Shown in pieces: positions 26,333-34,718 of a DNA stretch of 64,000 nt. Under the pieces are notes generated by a model. The model did no database searches, had not been told where the DNA came from, and saw only the letters and a list, made by a program, of their open reading frames with translations. Numbering within the stretch: the first letter of the stretch is position 1; every line of letters begins with the position of its first letter. Both the position numbers and the translations under genes were made by a program. The DNA is from Microbispora rosea (GTDB lineage Bacteria > Actinomycetota > Actinomycetes > Streptosporangiales > Streptosporangiaceae), in NCBI RefSeq assembly GCF_900156315.1, contig NZ_FTNI01000002.1, positions 484,598 through 548,597 on the forward strand. The letters are read 5' to 3'.

Positions 26333-26584
26333 GTCCAGTTCGGCGCCCATCGCGGATGCCCTGAATCGCCGAGCTACAAGGCCGTCGAACAGGTCGCATA
26401 TGGCGCCGATGAGGAGCAGAACGACAGCGGTGCCAAAGAGTCGAGGATCAAGCTCGAGCCCGCCTCCTGTGTCCAGATCGGTGATCATTGACCTGGCGAG
26501 TAGAGACACGGCGAGGAATCCACAGAGCGCGTTCCCCAGGGAGAGGGCATCCGCGGCTGAGAGGCGAAGAGCCTTCCGCGTCAG
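26333..26584 (-). pseudogene. pssA: 5' half of a phosphatidylserine synthase gene
   Basis: Read leftward from 26584: LTRKALRLSAADALSLGNALCGFLAV, a membrane stretch, VVLLLIGAICDLFDGLVARRF (the DGxxAR half of the CDP-alcohol transferase motif) and SAMGAELD. It stops exactly where the fragment at 20812 takes up with DNLADVISFG. No ATG or GTG exists in this frame back to a TAA near 26700, so the true start has also been lost. Same strand as the other half, 5.5 kb away. Confidence 0.8.
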
Positions 26585-26806
26585 ACCTCTTGCGTGATGG
26601 TCATGGACATCGACCGGCGAGCCACTCGCGGGGCCGCGATCAGGCGTTAGTAACGCGTGTCCCGGCGTCCGCCATCTCTTGGGACATACCAGCTGACTTT
26701 ACTGAATTCAGTCCCGAACCATGACACATTCCGTCAAACGGAGCGGTCGGTGTCGGCCTACGACGCCGGCCGGCTGCCGGGCTAACAGCCGACGATGCGG
26801 GAGCGG

Positions 26807-27089
26807 TCAGCCTGTGCTGCGGGCCTTCCCCTGCAGCGCCATCTTGGCGGTGACCGGGTCATCGACGTGGCCCAGAACTCGTGGTCGATCAGCTGCTCGG
26901 CCAGCCGTCGGAGTTCCTCCCAGGCGGCATCAGACACGGCCCGCTGCTCTGGGGTGATCGCAGCCCCGCCTTCTGCGATGTCGGACCTCGCGGGTGCTCA
27001 TTGAGGACCTGCTGCAGGTGGGCTTCGGCTGCGTAGAACGCGCGCTGCATTCCGACCAGCTCGTCCGGGAACTGGTAGTCGTCGGCCAT
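26807..27089 (-). pseudogene. Conserved small hypothetical gene with two frameshifts
   Basis: From ATG 27089 it reads MADDYQFPDELVGMQRAFYAAEAHLQQVLNEHPR. After a one-base shift it reads DIAEGGAAITPEQRAVSDAAWEELRRLAEQLIDHEFWAT, and after a second shift DDPVTAKMALQGKARSTG to a TGA at 26807. Rejoined, this is one helical protein of about 90 residues of a kind common near actinobacterial mobile genes. Function unknown; broken here. Confidence 0.7.
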
Positions 27090-27737
27090 CTGTTGCCCCC
27101 GGCGTGTTGCGCGGATACCGCGGGGAGCCTACAGCCGCCACCAGAGCGCAGCGTTCCGGGCCGGGAGCCCTGGCTGGCAGGACGGCAGTGTCCGCGACGG
27201 ACCGCCGACACCCTTGCTCGCCGCTTGGCTGCCCCGGCCCGGTCCCCAACGGCTCTTGATCGCGTCTCTGACCTGATCTCACGGGCCCGCGTGTACCAGG
27301 TGACACGCTCCGTAACGACAGGTCAGCCGACCTGTACGCGGTCGTGGCCCAACACACTCACCGACCGGACCCCGGCGCTTGTCCCCCCGCGTGATGCGCA
27401 CCGGGTTCTTCGCGTTTGGCAAAGACTACCCCTGTCCACCGACATACCGGCGACCCGTTTCTTGCCGGGCATTGGGTGCTAAAGATGGCATTTCCGCCGT
27501 ACTCGTGGGGCCGCCCTGCCGCGGGTTTCATTGGATGGGGTGCAAGGTCTCGGAATTGACAGCCCGGTCTCTTAGCTGCTGTTTCGAGCACCAGGACAAT
27601 GGAGAACCCGAGGGTAAACGCTCACACTCCGTAGAAAGTGTCTTCCAGTCGGTTCGTCTTCATCCCTTGGAAGAGGGCACCTGGGATACTCGGGACTGAG
27701 GAGACACGTCTTACCTGACATTTGCGGGCACATCTCC
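27090..27737. other. Gene-free stretch at the right edge of the accessory region, 648 bp
   Basis: No reading frame has family resemblance. One hairpin, ACAGGTC-AGCC-GACCTGT (27318-27335), is visible. I looked for a second copy of the ssrA 3' end (GTTCGATTCCCGCC) as a right attachment site and found none. Confidence 0.5.
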
Positions 27738-27783
27738 GCAGAAGGGCGGGGAGGAAGCATTCGCTTCCTCCCCGCCCTTCTGC
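27738..27783. terminator. Perfect 21-bp-stem hairpin, probably bidirectional terminator
   Basis: Arms 27738-27758 and 27763-27783 are fully complementary around the 4-base loop ATTC. No T-run follows, as is common in actinobacteria. It separates the accessory region from the UTRA-protein gene. Confidence 0.8.
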
Positions 27784-27875
27784 TGTTCCGCCCCTGGCGC
27801 GACCGGATGCCCTTGGGAAGCGGCTCCCCGGCATGGCGAGTACTGTCGGGTCCGGTACGTGGGAGGGGATCTGCC

Positions 27876-28448
27876 GTGGGGGAGCCGAAAGTCCTGGGGG
27901 AGCCGGGAGTGCTGGTGCGGCGGTCGTTGCCGTCGGAGCCTGCCGTACGGGGATCGGCCTCGTTGTTCCTGACCGAGGCGCGGCGGCAGGGCGTGCAGGC
28001 CGGGCGCCGGATGCTGTACGTCGGCCCGGAGCCCGCGTCGGAGCACGTGGCCGCCGGGCTGCGGGTCGAGCCGGGCACGCCGGTGCTGGCCCGGCGCAAG
28101 CTGCTGCTCGCCGGGGACGTGCCGGTGCGGGTCGCCACGAGCTTCCTGCGGCTCGACCTCTTCGCGGACACGCCGCTGTGCGAGCCGGGCTTCCTCTCCC
28201 CGAGCCTGCAGGCGCGCATCGAGGAGCTGGGCCACCGGTTCGGGCGGGCGGAGGAACAGTTGGTGGCCCGGCCGCCCCGGGGTGACGAGGCGGCCACGCT
28301 GCGCCTGGACCCCGGAGAGTGGGTGGTCCAGATCGTGCGGGCCGCCTACTCGGCCGACGACCTGCCGATCCACGTGCTGGAGACGGTCTGCGCCGCCTCC
28401 CGGCACGTCTTCGACATCGTTCAGGTGAGCGGCGCCGACGAGTTCTGA
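27876..28448 (+). CDS. Stand-alone UTRA-domain protein (GntR/HutC ligand domain without DNA-binding part)
   Basis: 190 residues from GTG 27876, which has GGGAGGGG 7 bases upstream. The sequence fits the UTRA fold of HutC-type GntR regulators: LTEARRQGVQAGRRMLYVG, then VAAGLRVEPGTPVLARRKLLLAGDVPVRVATSFLRLDL, a YSADDLPIHVLETVCAASRHVFDI end. The winged helix normally preceding UTRA is missing, and no HTH is encoded upstream. It may act as a ligand sensor or antagonist of a full regulator. The 3' end overlaps the convergent deaminase gene by 28 bp. Confidence 0.75.
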   Translation: MGEPKVLGEPGVLVRRSLPSEPAVRGSASLFLTEARRQGVQAGRRMLYVGPEPASEHVAAGLRVEPGTPVLARRKLLLAGDVPVRVATSFLRLDLFADTPLCEPGFLSPSLQARIEELGHRFGRAEEQLVARPPRGDEAATLRLDPGEWVVQIVRAAYSADDLPIHVLETVCAASRHVFDIVQVSGADEF

Positions 28449-29464
28449 GCGGTGTAGGCGTCGATCTCCGCGAGCAGCGCCGACTTGCCCTCGGCGCCGA
28501 GGAAGGACGCATCCACCGCGGCGCGGGCCAGGTCGGCGACGCCCTTCTCGTCGAGGGAGAGCAGCCCGGCCGCCACGGCGTACTCCCGGTTGAGGTCGGT
28601 GCCGAACATCGGCGGGTCGTCGGTGTTCACCGTGACCGGCACCCCGGCCGCGACCAGCGCGGGCAGCGGATGCTCGGCCAGGCTGGGCACGGCCCGCGTG
28701 CACACGTTGGAGGTGGGGCAGACCTCAAGCGTGATCTTGTGCTCGGCCAGGTGCTCCAGCAGCGCCGGGTCCTCCACGCTGTGGATGCCGTGCGCGATCC
28801 GCTCCGCGCCGAGCTCGCGTACGGCGTCCCAGACGCACTGCGCACCGGTCACCTCGCCGGCGTGCGGCACCGAGTGGAGCCCGGCGGCGCGGGCCGCGGC
28901 GAAGTGCGGGGCGAACAGCGATCGCGGCACCCCGTGCTCTCCGCCGCCGAGCCCGAGGCTGACGAGCCCGTCCGGTCGCTGGTCGAGCGCGAGGGAGAGC
29001 GTCTGATCGGCGGCTGGGACCCCGAAGTCGCCGGGGATGTCGAAGCACCAGCGCAGGATGGTGCCGTAGTCCGCCTCGACCCTGTGACGGGCGTCCTCGA
29101 TCACCTCGCAGAACTCCTGCGGGGCGAAGCCCCGCACCAGATGGAGCTGCGGCGTGATGGTGAGCTCGGCGTACCGCACCTGCTGGGCGGCCATGTCGCC
29201 GCCCACGCCGTGGATCAGCGTCCACAGGTCGTCGGGCGTCCTCACCAGGTCCACCACCTGCAGGTAGACCTGCAGGAAATGGGCGAAGTCGCGGAAGTCG
29301 TAGAACGCCTCGACCAGCGCGGGGTCGGCGGGCACGGGCGTGAGTCCTTCGTGCCGTGCGGCGAGCTCGGCGACGATCCGCGGGGACGCCGCACCGACGT
29401 GGTGCACGTGCAGTTCCGCCTTGGGCAGCCCGGCGATGAAGCGGGTGAGTTCTGGGGAGATCAC
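28421..29464 (-). CDS. Adenosine deaminase-family enzyme, possible aminodeoxyfutalosine deaminase
   Basis: 347-residue metallo-amidohydrolase. Metal ligands: HVHH in KAELHVHHVGAASPR, His in GLHSVPHAGEVTG (also the catalytic Glu) and IAHGIHSVEDP, and Asp in VTVNTDDPPMFGTDL. The HVHHVG variant of the usual HLHLEG marks a branch that, to my recollection, includes streptomycete enzymes shown to deaminate 6-amino-6-deoxyfutalosine in menaquinone synthesis; classical adenosine deaminase is the alternative. GTG 29464 is preceded at 7 bases by TACGTT, so it is probably leaderless. Confidence 0.8.
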   Translation of the reverse strand: MISPELTRFIAGLPKAELHVHHVGAASPRIVAELAARHEGLTPVPADPALVEAFYDFRDFAHFLQVYLQVVDLVRTPDDLWTLIHGVGGDMAAQQVRYAELTITPQLHLVRGFAPQEFCEVIEDARHRVEADYGTILRWCFDIPGDFGVPAADQTLSLALDQRPDGLVSLGLGGGEHGVPRSLFAPHFAAARAAGLHSVPHAGEVTGAQCVWDAVRELGAERIAHGIHSVEDPALLEHLAEHKITLEVCPTSNVCTRAVPSLAEHPLPALVAAGVPVTVNTDDPPMFGTDLNREYAVAAGLLSLDEKGVADLARAAVDASFLGAEGKSALLAEIDAYTAQNSSAPLT

Positions 29465-29471
29465 GGGATCG

Positions 29472-29477
29472 AACGTA
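29472..29477 (-). promoter_or_regulatory. -10 element of the deaminase gene, leaderless
   Basis: TACGTT on the minus strand, 7 bases before the GTG start; no Shine-Dalgarno sequence. Confidence 0.45.
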
Positions 29478-29543
29478 ACAAGCAGGGAGGAGCCACCTCC
29501 AAGCGTTTCCGCGCTATCTCACACCATTTCGTCAGGATCGGGG

Positions 29544-30626
29544 TCACCCTCCGGCCGGCAGTTCGCTGAGCACGACGGTCACCGTCCTCTTGGTGCCGTC
29601 CGGCTGCATCAGCTCGACCTTGGCCGCGTCACCCGGCTTGAGCGTCACCAGGACCTGCGACAGGGCGGTGGCCGTGGGCGTGGGCGTGCCGTTGACCTTG
29701 ACGATCACGTCGCCGGGGCGGATGCCGGCGTTGTCCGCGCCGCCGCCGGGGGACACCGAGCCGACGGCCACGCCGACCGGGTCGCCTTCCGCGTCGACCG
29801 CCGTGCCGACCCGTACGCCGAGGGCCGCCCGATGGCTGTTGACGACCCGGCCGTACCGGATGATCTGGCGGGCGATGTCGGTCGCGGTGTCGCTCGGGAT
29901 CGCGAAGCCGAGGCCGGGCGCGGCGCCCTGGTTGGGATCGACGGCGGCCAGCGTCGGGATGCCGATGACCTGGCCGGACAGGTCCACCAGTGCGCCGCCG
30001 CTGTTGCCGGGGTTGATGGGCGCGGAGGTCTGGACGGCGTTGGTGATGGTCGCGGCCCCGCCGCCCGCGTGCCTTTCGCCCGTCACGGTGCGGCCCAGGG
30101 CCGACACGATGCCCTGGGTCACGCTGCCGGAGAAGCCGAGCGGGTTGCCCATCGCGAGCACGATCTGCCCGACCTTGAGGTTCGCGGAGCGGCCGAAGGT
30201 CGCGGGCGTCAGCCCGTTCTTGTTCTCGACCTGGATGATGGCCAGATCGCCGGGGGGATAGGAGCTCACCAGCCTGGCCCTCCTCGGCTTGCCGCCGGTC
30301 GCCAGCGTGACCTGGAACGTCGTGGCGGCGCCCACGACGTGGGCGTTCGTCAGGATGTGGCCGTCGGTGTCGTAGACGATGCCCGAGCCCAGCGCCTCCC
30401 CTGTGGTGATCTGCACGATCGACGGAAGGACTCTCTTGATGACCTGCTCGTAGGTCGTCTCCAGCTCGATCGGGCGGGACGGCACGGGCGCGGCCGTCCC
30501 CGTCCTCGGAGAGGCCGTCGGAGAGGCGGTCTCGCCCGGGATGGTTCCCGGCGCGCATCCCCCCGCGACCAGCGCGGCCACGGCCGGGGCGGCGACCGTG
30601 CGGAGGACCTTCCGTGAGAGCTGCAT
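29544..30626 (-). CDS. HtrA/DegP-type serine protease, lipoprotein
   Basis: 360 residues. Lipobox VAGGCAPG (Cys24) predicts lipid anchoring outside the membrane. A Pro/Thr/Ser linker is followed by a trypsin-fold domain with the triad His (HILTNAHVVG), Asp (PPGDLAII) and Ser (PINPGNSGGALVDLSG), and one C-terminal PDZ domain (VAVGSVSPGGGADNAGIRPGDVIVKVNG). It probably degrades or refolds damaged secreted proteins. The gene diverges from the acyl-CoA dehydrogenase gene and lies 79 bases upstream of the deaminase gene. Confidence 0.92.
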   Translation of the reverse strand: MQLSRKVLRTVAAPAVAALVAGGCAPGTIPGETASPTASPRTGTAAPVPSRPIELETTYEQVIKRVLPSIVQITTGEALGSGIVYDTDGHILTNAHVVGAATTFQVTLATGGKPRRARLVSSYPPGDLAIIQVENKNGLTPATFGRSANLKVGQIVLAMGNPLGFSGSVTQGIVSALGRTVTGERHAGGGAATITNAVQTSAPINPGNSGGALVDLSGQVIGIPTLAAVDPNQGAAPGLGFAIPSDTATDIARQIIRYGRVVNSHRAALGVRVGTAVDAEGDPVGVAVGSVSPGGGADNAGIRPGDVIVKVNGTPTPTATALSQVLVTLKPGDAAKVELMQPDGTKRTVTVVLSELPAGG

Positions 30627-30756
30627 AGTCCCCTGTCTACCTGCGGGAACGGTCGCCGCAAGGCGGCACGCCGGGACCGGCGCAGGTCATGACGGGTGCC
30701 GGGAACGGCCGATACCGGAGCTCCGCGGAACCCGGCCTAGCCAGCGAATATTCCTC

Positions 30757-30771
30757 TAGAATATGGTTCTA
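30757..30771. promoter_or_regulatory. Inverted repeat upstream of the acyl-CoA dehydrogenase gene
   Basis: TAGAA-TATGG-TTCTA, 26 bases before the ATG and in the divergent promoter region. It resembles TetR-family lipid-catabolism operators of actinobacteria but is one base longer than the KstR consensus. Confidence 0.4.
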
Positions 30772-30796
30772 CAAGGACCTAGTGCTGGAGGATCTT

Positions 30797-33004
30797 ATGG
30801 CGATCGGGCTGAGCGAGGAGCACGAGGCGCTTCGCGAGTCGGTGACCGGATGGGCCGAGCGGGCCGTGCCCGCCGACCTCGTGCGAAGCACGGTCGGTGT
30901 CCTCGCCGATCCGGGAACGGAGGAGCGCCCGGCCTTCTGGCCCGCCCTCGCCGGCCAGGGGCTGCTCGGGCTGCACGTCCCGGAGGAGTTCGGCGGCTCC
31001 GGTTACGGCCTCCTGGAGGCGGCCGTGGCGATCGAGGCGTTGTCGGAGCGGGTGGCGCCCGGCCCGATGGTGCCGACCGTGCTCGCCAGCGCCGCGATCC
31101 TCGCCTCCGAGGGCAAGGCCCAGGCCGAACTGCTGCCCGGGCTCGCGGACGGATCGCTGACCGGCGCGGTCGCGCTCGACGCCGAGATCACCGGTGTCCG
31201 CGACGGCGACGCGCTGACGATCAGCGGCGCGGCCGGGTTCGTCCTCGGCGCGGCGGTCGCCGACGTGCTGGTCCTGCCGGTGGCCGTGGACGGCGGCGAG
31301 GAGTGGGTGGCGATCGACGCCGCCCAGGCGACGGTCACCGCGGTCAAGTCGCTCGACCTCACCCGCGGCGTGGCCAAGGTCGAGCTGGACGGCGTACGGG
31401 TGCCCGCCGAGCGGGTGCTGACCGGCCTGACGGGCGCCGAGGTGCGGAACGTGGCCGCGATCGTCCTCGGGGCGGACGCGGCCGGGGTGGCCGCCTGGTG
31501 CGTGTCCGCCGCCGCCGACTACGCCAAGGTCCGGGTGCAGTTCGGCCGTCCGATCGGCCAGTTCCAGGGCATCAAGCACAAGATCTCGCGGATGCTGGTG
31601 GCGCTGGAGCAGGCGCGGGCCACCGTCTGGGACGCCACCCGGGCGGAGGGCGCCGAGCGCGACTACGCCGCCGCGATCGCCGCCGTCATGGCGCCCGACG
31701 CGGCCGTGCAGTGCGCCAAGGACGCGATCCAGACGTTCGGCGGCATCGGCTACACCTTCGAGCACGACGCGCACCTCTACTACCGCAGGGCGCTGACCCT
31801 CCGCGCGCTGCTTGGCTCCTCCTCCGAGTGGTCCGACCGGGTGGCGGCCCTTGCGCTCCAGGGCGTCTCCCGGGAGATGGAGATCGACCTGCCGGAGGAG
31901 TCGGAGCCGCTGCGCGAGTCCATCCGGGCGGAGCTCGCCGAGATCGCCGGCCTGGAGGGCGTCGAGCAGAAGCGGGCCCTGGCCAAGGCCGGTTTCGTCA
32001 TGCCGCACCTGCCCAAGCCCTGGGGCCGCGCGGCCTCCCCGCTGGAGCAGGTGCTCATCCACCAGGAGGTCAGGGCGGCCAAGATCAAGCCGCCGCAGAT
32101 GATCATCGGCGCGTGGGTGGTGCCGTCGCTGGTCACGTACGGCACGCCGGAGCAGCAGGAGCGGTTCCTGCCGCCGACGCTGAGCGGCGAGCTGATCTGG
32201 TGTCAGCTCTTCTCCGAGCCGGAGGCCGGCTCCGACCTCGCGTCGCTGCAGATGAAGGCGGAGAAGGTCGAGGGCGGCTGGAGGCTCAACGGGCAGAAGA
32301 TCTGGACGTCGGTGGCGCACGTCGCCGAGTGGGCCATCTGCATCGCCCGGTCCGACACCTCCAAGCCCAAGCACGACGGCATCACCTACTTCCTCGTGCA
32401 CATGAAGGCGCCGGGCGTCACCGTGCGGCCGCTGACCGAGATGACGGGGGAGAACCTGTTCAACGAGGTGTTCCTCGACGACGTCTTCGTGCCGGACGAG
32501 ATGGTCGTCGGCGAGGTGAACGAGGGCTGGCGGGTCGCGAGGAACACGCTGTCGAACGAGCGGGTCTCGCTGTCGTCCGGCTCGGGCGGCACCGGAGCCT
32601 CGGTGCCCGACCTGCTCGGCCTGGCCGGCCGGCTCGGCCGTGAGCTCACCGCCGCCGAGCGGCAGGACCTCGCCCGCGTCGCCTGCGAGGCGCACTCGAT
32701 CAACGCGCTGTCGCTGCGGGTGACCCTCAAGCAGCTCGCCGGCAGCGAGCCGGGCGCCGACGCGTCGGTGCGCAAGCTGCTGTCCACCGCGCACGCGCAG
32801 CACGTCTCCGAGGTGGCGGTCTCGCTGCTCGGCACGGCCGCCGTCACCGCCGCCGACTGGAAGCTCGGCGACGCCGGCTACTGGAACCGCGCCGTGCTCG
32901 CCACCCGGGCGATGACGATCTACGGCGGCACCACGGAGGTGCAGCTCAACATCATCGCCGAGCGCATGCTCGGCCTGCCCCGCGACCCGGAGCCGGGCAA
33001 GTAG
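30797..33004 (+). CDS. Two-domain acyl-CoA dehydrogenase (FadE34/FadE6 type)
   Basis: 735 residues from ATG 30797 (GGAGG 5 bases upstream), twice the length of a normal acyl-CoA dehydrogenase because two copies are fused. Copy 1 (about 1-360): GLHVPEEFGGSGYGLLEAAVAIEAL, VQFGRPIGQFQGIKHK, IQTFGGIGYTFEHDAHLYYRRA. Copy 2 (about 370-735): WCQLFSEPEAGSDLASLQMKA, GWRLNGQKIWTSVAHVAEW, AMTIYGGTTEVQLNIIAERMLG. Copy 2 has the standard FAD and substrate motifs. In mycobacteria this fused class includes a sterol side-chain enzyme, which fits the sterol-like genes 8 kb downstream; fatty or other acyl-CoA substrates are possible. Confidence 0.9.
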   Translation: MAIGLSEEHEALRESVTGWAERAVPADLVRSTVGVLADPGTEERPAFWPALAGQGLLGLHVPEEFGGSGYGLLEAAVAIEALSERVAPGPMVPTVLASAAILASEGKAQAELLPGLADGSLTGAVALDAEITGVRDGDALTISGAAGFVLGAAVADVLVLPVAVDGGEEWVAIDAAQATVTAVKSLDLTRGVAKVELDGVRVPAERVLTGLTGAEVRNVAAIVLGADAAGVAAWCVSAAADYAKVRVQFGRPIGQFQGIKHKISRMLVALEQARATVWDATRAEGAERDYAAAIAAVMAPDAAVQCAKDAIQTFGGIGYTFEHDAHLYYRRALTLRALLGSSSEWSDRVAALALQGVSREMEIDLPEESEPLRESIRAELAEIAGLEGVEQKRALAKAGFVMPHLPKPWGRAASPLEQVLIHQEVRAAKIKPPQMIIGAWVVPSLVTYGTPEQQERFLPPTLSGELIWCQLFSEPEAGSDLASLQMKAEKVEGGWRLNGQKIWTSVAHVAEWAICIARSDTSKPKHDGITYFLVHMKAPGVTVRPLTEMTGENLFNEVFLDDVFVPDEMVVGEVNEGWRVARNTLSNERVSLSSGSGGTGASVPDLLGLAGRLGRELTAAERQDLARVACEAHSINALSLRVTLKQLAGSEPGADASVRKLLSTAHAQHVSEVAVSLLGTAAVTAADWKLGDAGYWNRAVLATRAMTIYGGTTEVQLNIIAERMLGLPRDPEPGK

Positions 33005-33133
33005 CCCCTGCCGCGGCCGGTCGCGCGGGCCCTCGGGTGCCCGTGTGACCGGCCACCAGCTTGTACGACATATGGCGGCCCTTCCGCCTATGGCGCCGCC
33101 TCCCCCGCTAACCCCACCCCTCCACCCCCCCGC

Positions 33134-33318
33134 CGTGATCTTGTAGTTTGTCGCACAGAAGTCGCTGACCTGCGGCGCTCCCTCTCGTGATCTTGCAGTC
33201 GAGCCGCCGGTCGTGCGCTCCACCCGCGAAAACGCCCTCCGTGATCTGGCAATTGCTTGATCACGGAGGGCGCCGTCGCTGGTCGTGCGGCCAGGGTGCG
33301 CTTTTGTGCAAGATCACG
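33134..33318. repeat. Cluster of intergenic CGTGATCTTGCA repeats
   Basis: Copies CGTGATCTTGTA (33134-33145), CGTGATCTTGCA (33186-33197), CGTGATCTGGCA (33240-33251) and the inverted TGCAAGATCACG (33307-33318), with a weaker TGCGATCACG near 33350. They occupy a 367-bp gap between the dehydrogenase and protease genes, which contains no gene. Role unknown. Confidence 0.75.
33233..33272. terminator. Hairpin inside the repeat cluster
   Basis: CGCCCTCCGTGATC (33233-33246) and GATCACGGAGGGCG (33259-33272) form a perfect 14-bp stem with a 12-base loop. It may terminate both convergent genes. Confidence 0.6.
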
Positions 33319-33371
33319 GGCTGTGATGGCGCTGGTCAGGGCCCATCACTGCGATCACGAGGGGGGTGGGG

Positions 33372-34526
33372 TTAGCCGGTGACGAGGGTGAGGCCGTACG
33401 CCGAGAGGGCCTCGTTGACGGGCTGGAAGTATGTGGTGCCGCCAGAGGAGCAGTTGCCCGAGCCGCCGGAGGTCATGCCCTGGGCCTGGCTGCCCGAGAT
33501 GAACGAGCCGCCGGAGTCACCGGGCTCGGCGCAGACGTTGGTCCTGGTCAGGCCGCTCACCGTGCCCTGCGAGTAGCGGACGCTGGCGTTGAGCTGCTGG
33601 ACGGTGCCGCAGTGCCAGCCGGTGGTCGAGCCGGACCTGCAGATCGACGAACCCACGGTCGCGGCGGTCGAGCCCTTCACCGCCACGTTGCCGCCGCTGT
33701 AGTTGTTGACCCAGCCCCTGGGCGTCCAGTTGCTGTTGACCGCGACCCAGGAGTAGTCGTTGCCGGGGAACGAGGAGCCCTGGAAGGTGCCCTGCGCGAC
33801 CCGGTTGTAGCCGGTCGTGGTGTTGCCGGCGCGGCCGCAGTGGCCGGCGCTGACGAAGCCGTTCGTGCTTCCCTTGCGTACGGAGAAGCCGATCGAGCAC
33901 CGGGCGGAGCTGTTGATGTAGTAGGCGTCGCCGCCGCGCACGTCGTAGTAGGTCTGCGGCTGCTCGTTGGACTGCTCGACCCGTACGGCCGACTTGTCCA
34001 CGCCGCTCGCGGCCACGAACGCCTCGGCCTCGGCGGTGTTGGAGGACAGCACGACGACGCTGTTGCTGAGCACGTCGACGTACCAGACGGACGTGGAGGC
34101 GGGCGCGCCGGAGGCGGCCCGGTCCAGTGCGGCCTCGGCGGACTCGAGCGCGGCGAGGTTGCGGCCGACGATCTTCGGCTGTGCGCCGGCGGCCAGCACC
34201 GCGCCCGCCTTGGAAGCGTCGGAGGTGGCGACGATGAAGCTCTCGGCGGTGGTGCCGGAGACCCAGGATCCGGCGTAGGCGTCACCGATCGCGGCACGGA
34301 CCTTGGCGTCGGTGGACATGGCCTTCGCCTCGTTGGCCAGCCGGGCGTCGATCTGGGCGGGGGTGAGCCCGAGGTCGCGCTGCATGGCGTCCACCATTGC
34401 GGGCGGGGGCTTGACGGCGGAGGAGGCGGGAGAGTTGTTCGGCTCGGCCATGGCGGGGGTGGCGACCGTGGCGAGGGCCGTGACGGCCAGAGCGCATCCG
34501 GCGAGTACGGTGCGTCTGTGGAGCAT
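33372..34526 (-). CDS. Secreted chymotrypsin-like protease with prodomain (alpha-lytic / streptogrisin family)
   Basis: 384 residues. Signal peptide to about residue 27 (LATVATPAMA; an RR pair near the start leaves Tat export open). An alpha-lytic-type prodomain (LGLTPAQIDARLANEAKA, ESFIVATSDASKAGAVLAAGAQP) is followed by a mature S1 protease from about 195. Triad: His in FVSAGHCGRAG, Asp in PGNDYSWVAV, Ser in CAEPGDSGGSFISG; paired Cys are in place. The prodomain folds the enzyme and is removed by self-cleavage, as known for the family. Convergent with the acyl-CoA dehydrogenase gene across the repeat cluster. Confidence 0.93.
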   Translation of the reverse strand: MLHRRTVLAGCALAVTALATVATPAMAEPNNSPASSAVKPPPAMVDAMQRDLGLTPAQIDARLANEAKAMSTDAKVRAAIGDAYAGSWVSGTTAESFIVATSDASKAGAVLAAGAQPKIVGRNLAALESAEAALDRAASGAPASTSVWYVDVLSNSVVVLSSNTAEAEAFVAASGVDKSAVRVEQSNEQPQTYYDVRGGDAYYINSSARCSIGFSVRKGSTNGFVSAGHCGRAGNTTTGYNRVAQGTFQGSSFPGNDYSWVAVNSNWTPRGWVNNYSGGNVAVKGSTAATVGSSICRSGSTTGWHCGTVQQLNASVRYSQGTVSGLTRTNVCAEPGDSGGSFISGSQAQGMTSGGSGNCSSGGTTYFQPVNEALSAYGLTLVTG

Positions 34527-34718
34527 GTGGGGCTCTCCTTGTCTTTGGGGGGTGCCGTCAACGTAACCGACCTCCGCTCTCAGGTGGATCTATCAGTTCG
34601 CCCCTATCGCCGAGTTATGGAACCGCCCTCGTCTGAGGATTCGCTGGCCCGAAATTGGTCGCTCCAGCACAGCGGGCACCGGCAGGGTCGTTCCGGATAC
34701 CTCGCCGTGCGCTTCCGG

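Noticed and set aside
27481..27560. Possible right attachment site (GCGGGTTTCATTGG) matching the ssrA 3' end
   Set aside because: Only a few bases match GCGGGTTCGATTCCCGCC; too weak to call a direct repeat.
27379..27699. Open frame of 106 codons at the right edge of the accessory region
   Set aside because: No ribosome-binding site, no homology pattern, ordinary random frame.
30779..33223. 814-codon reverse frame opposite the acyl-CoA dehydrogenase gene
   Set aside because: Composition and lack of any motif mark it as a shadow; the plus strand has two complete enzyme domains.
33121..33360. CRISPR array in the intergenic repeats
   Set aside because: Copies are 12 bases, mixed in orientation and degenerate, with no cas genes; not a CRISPR array.
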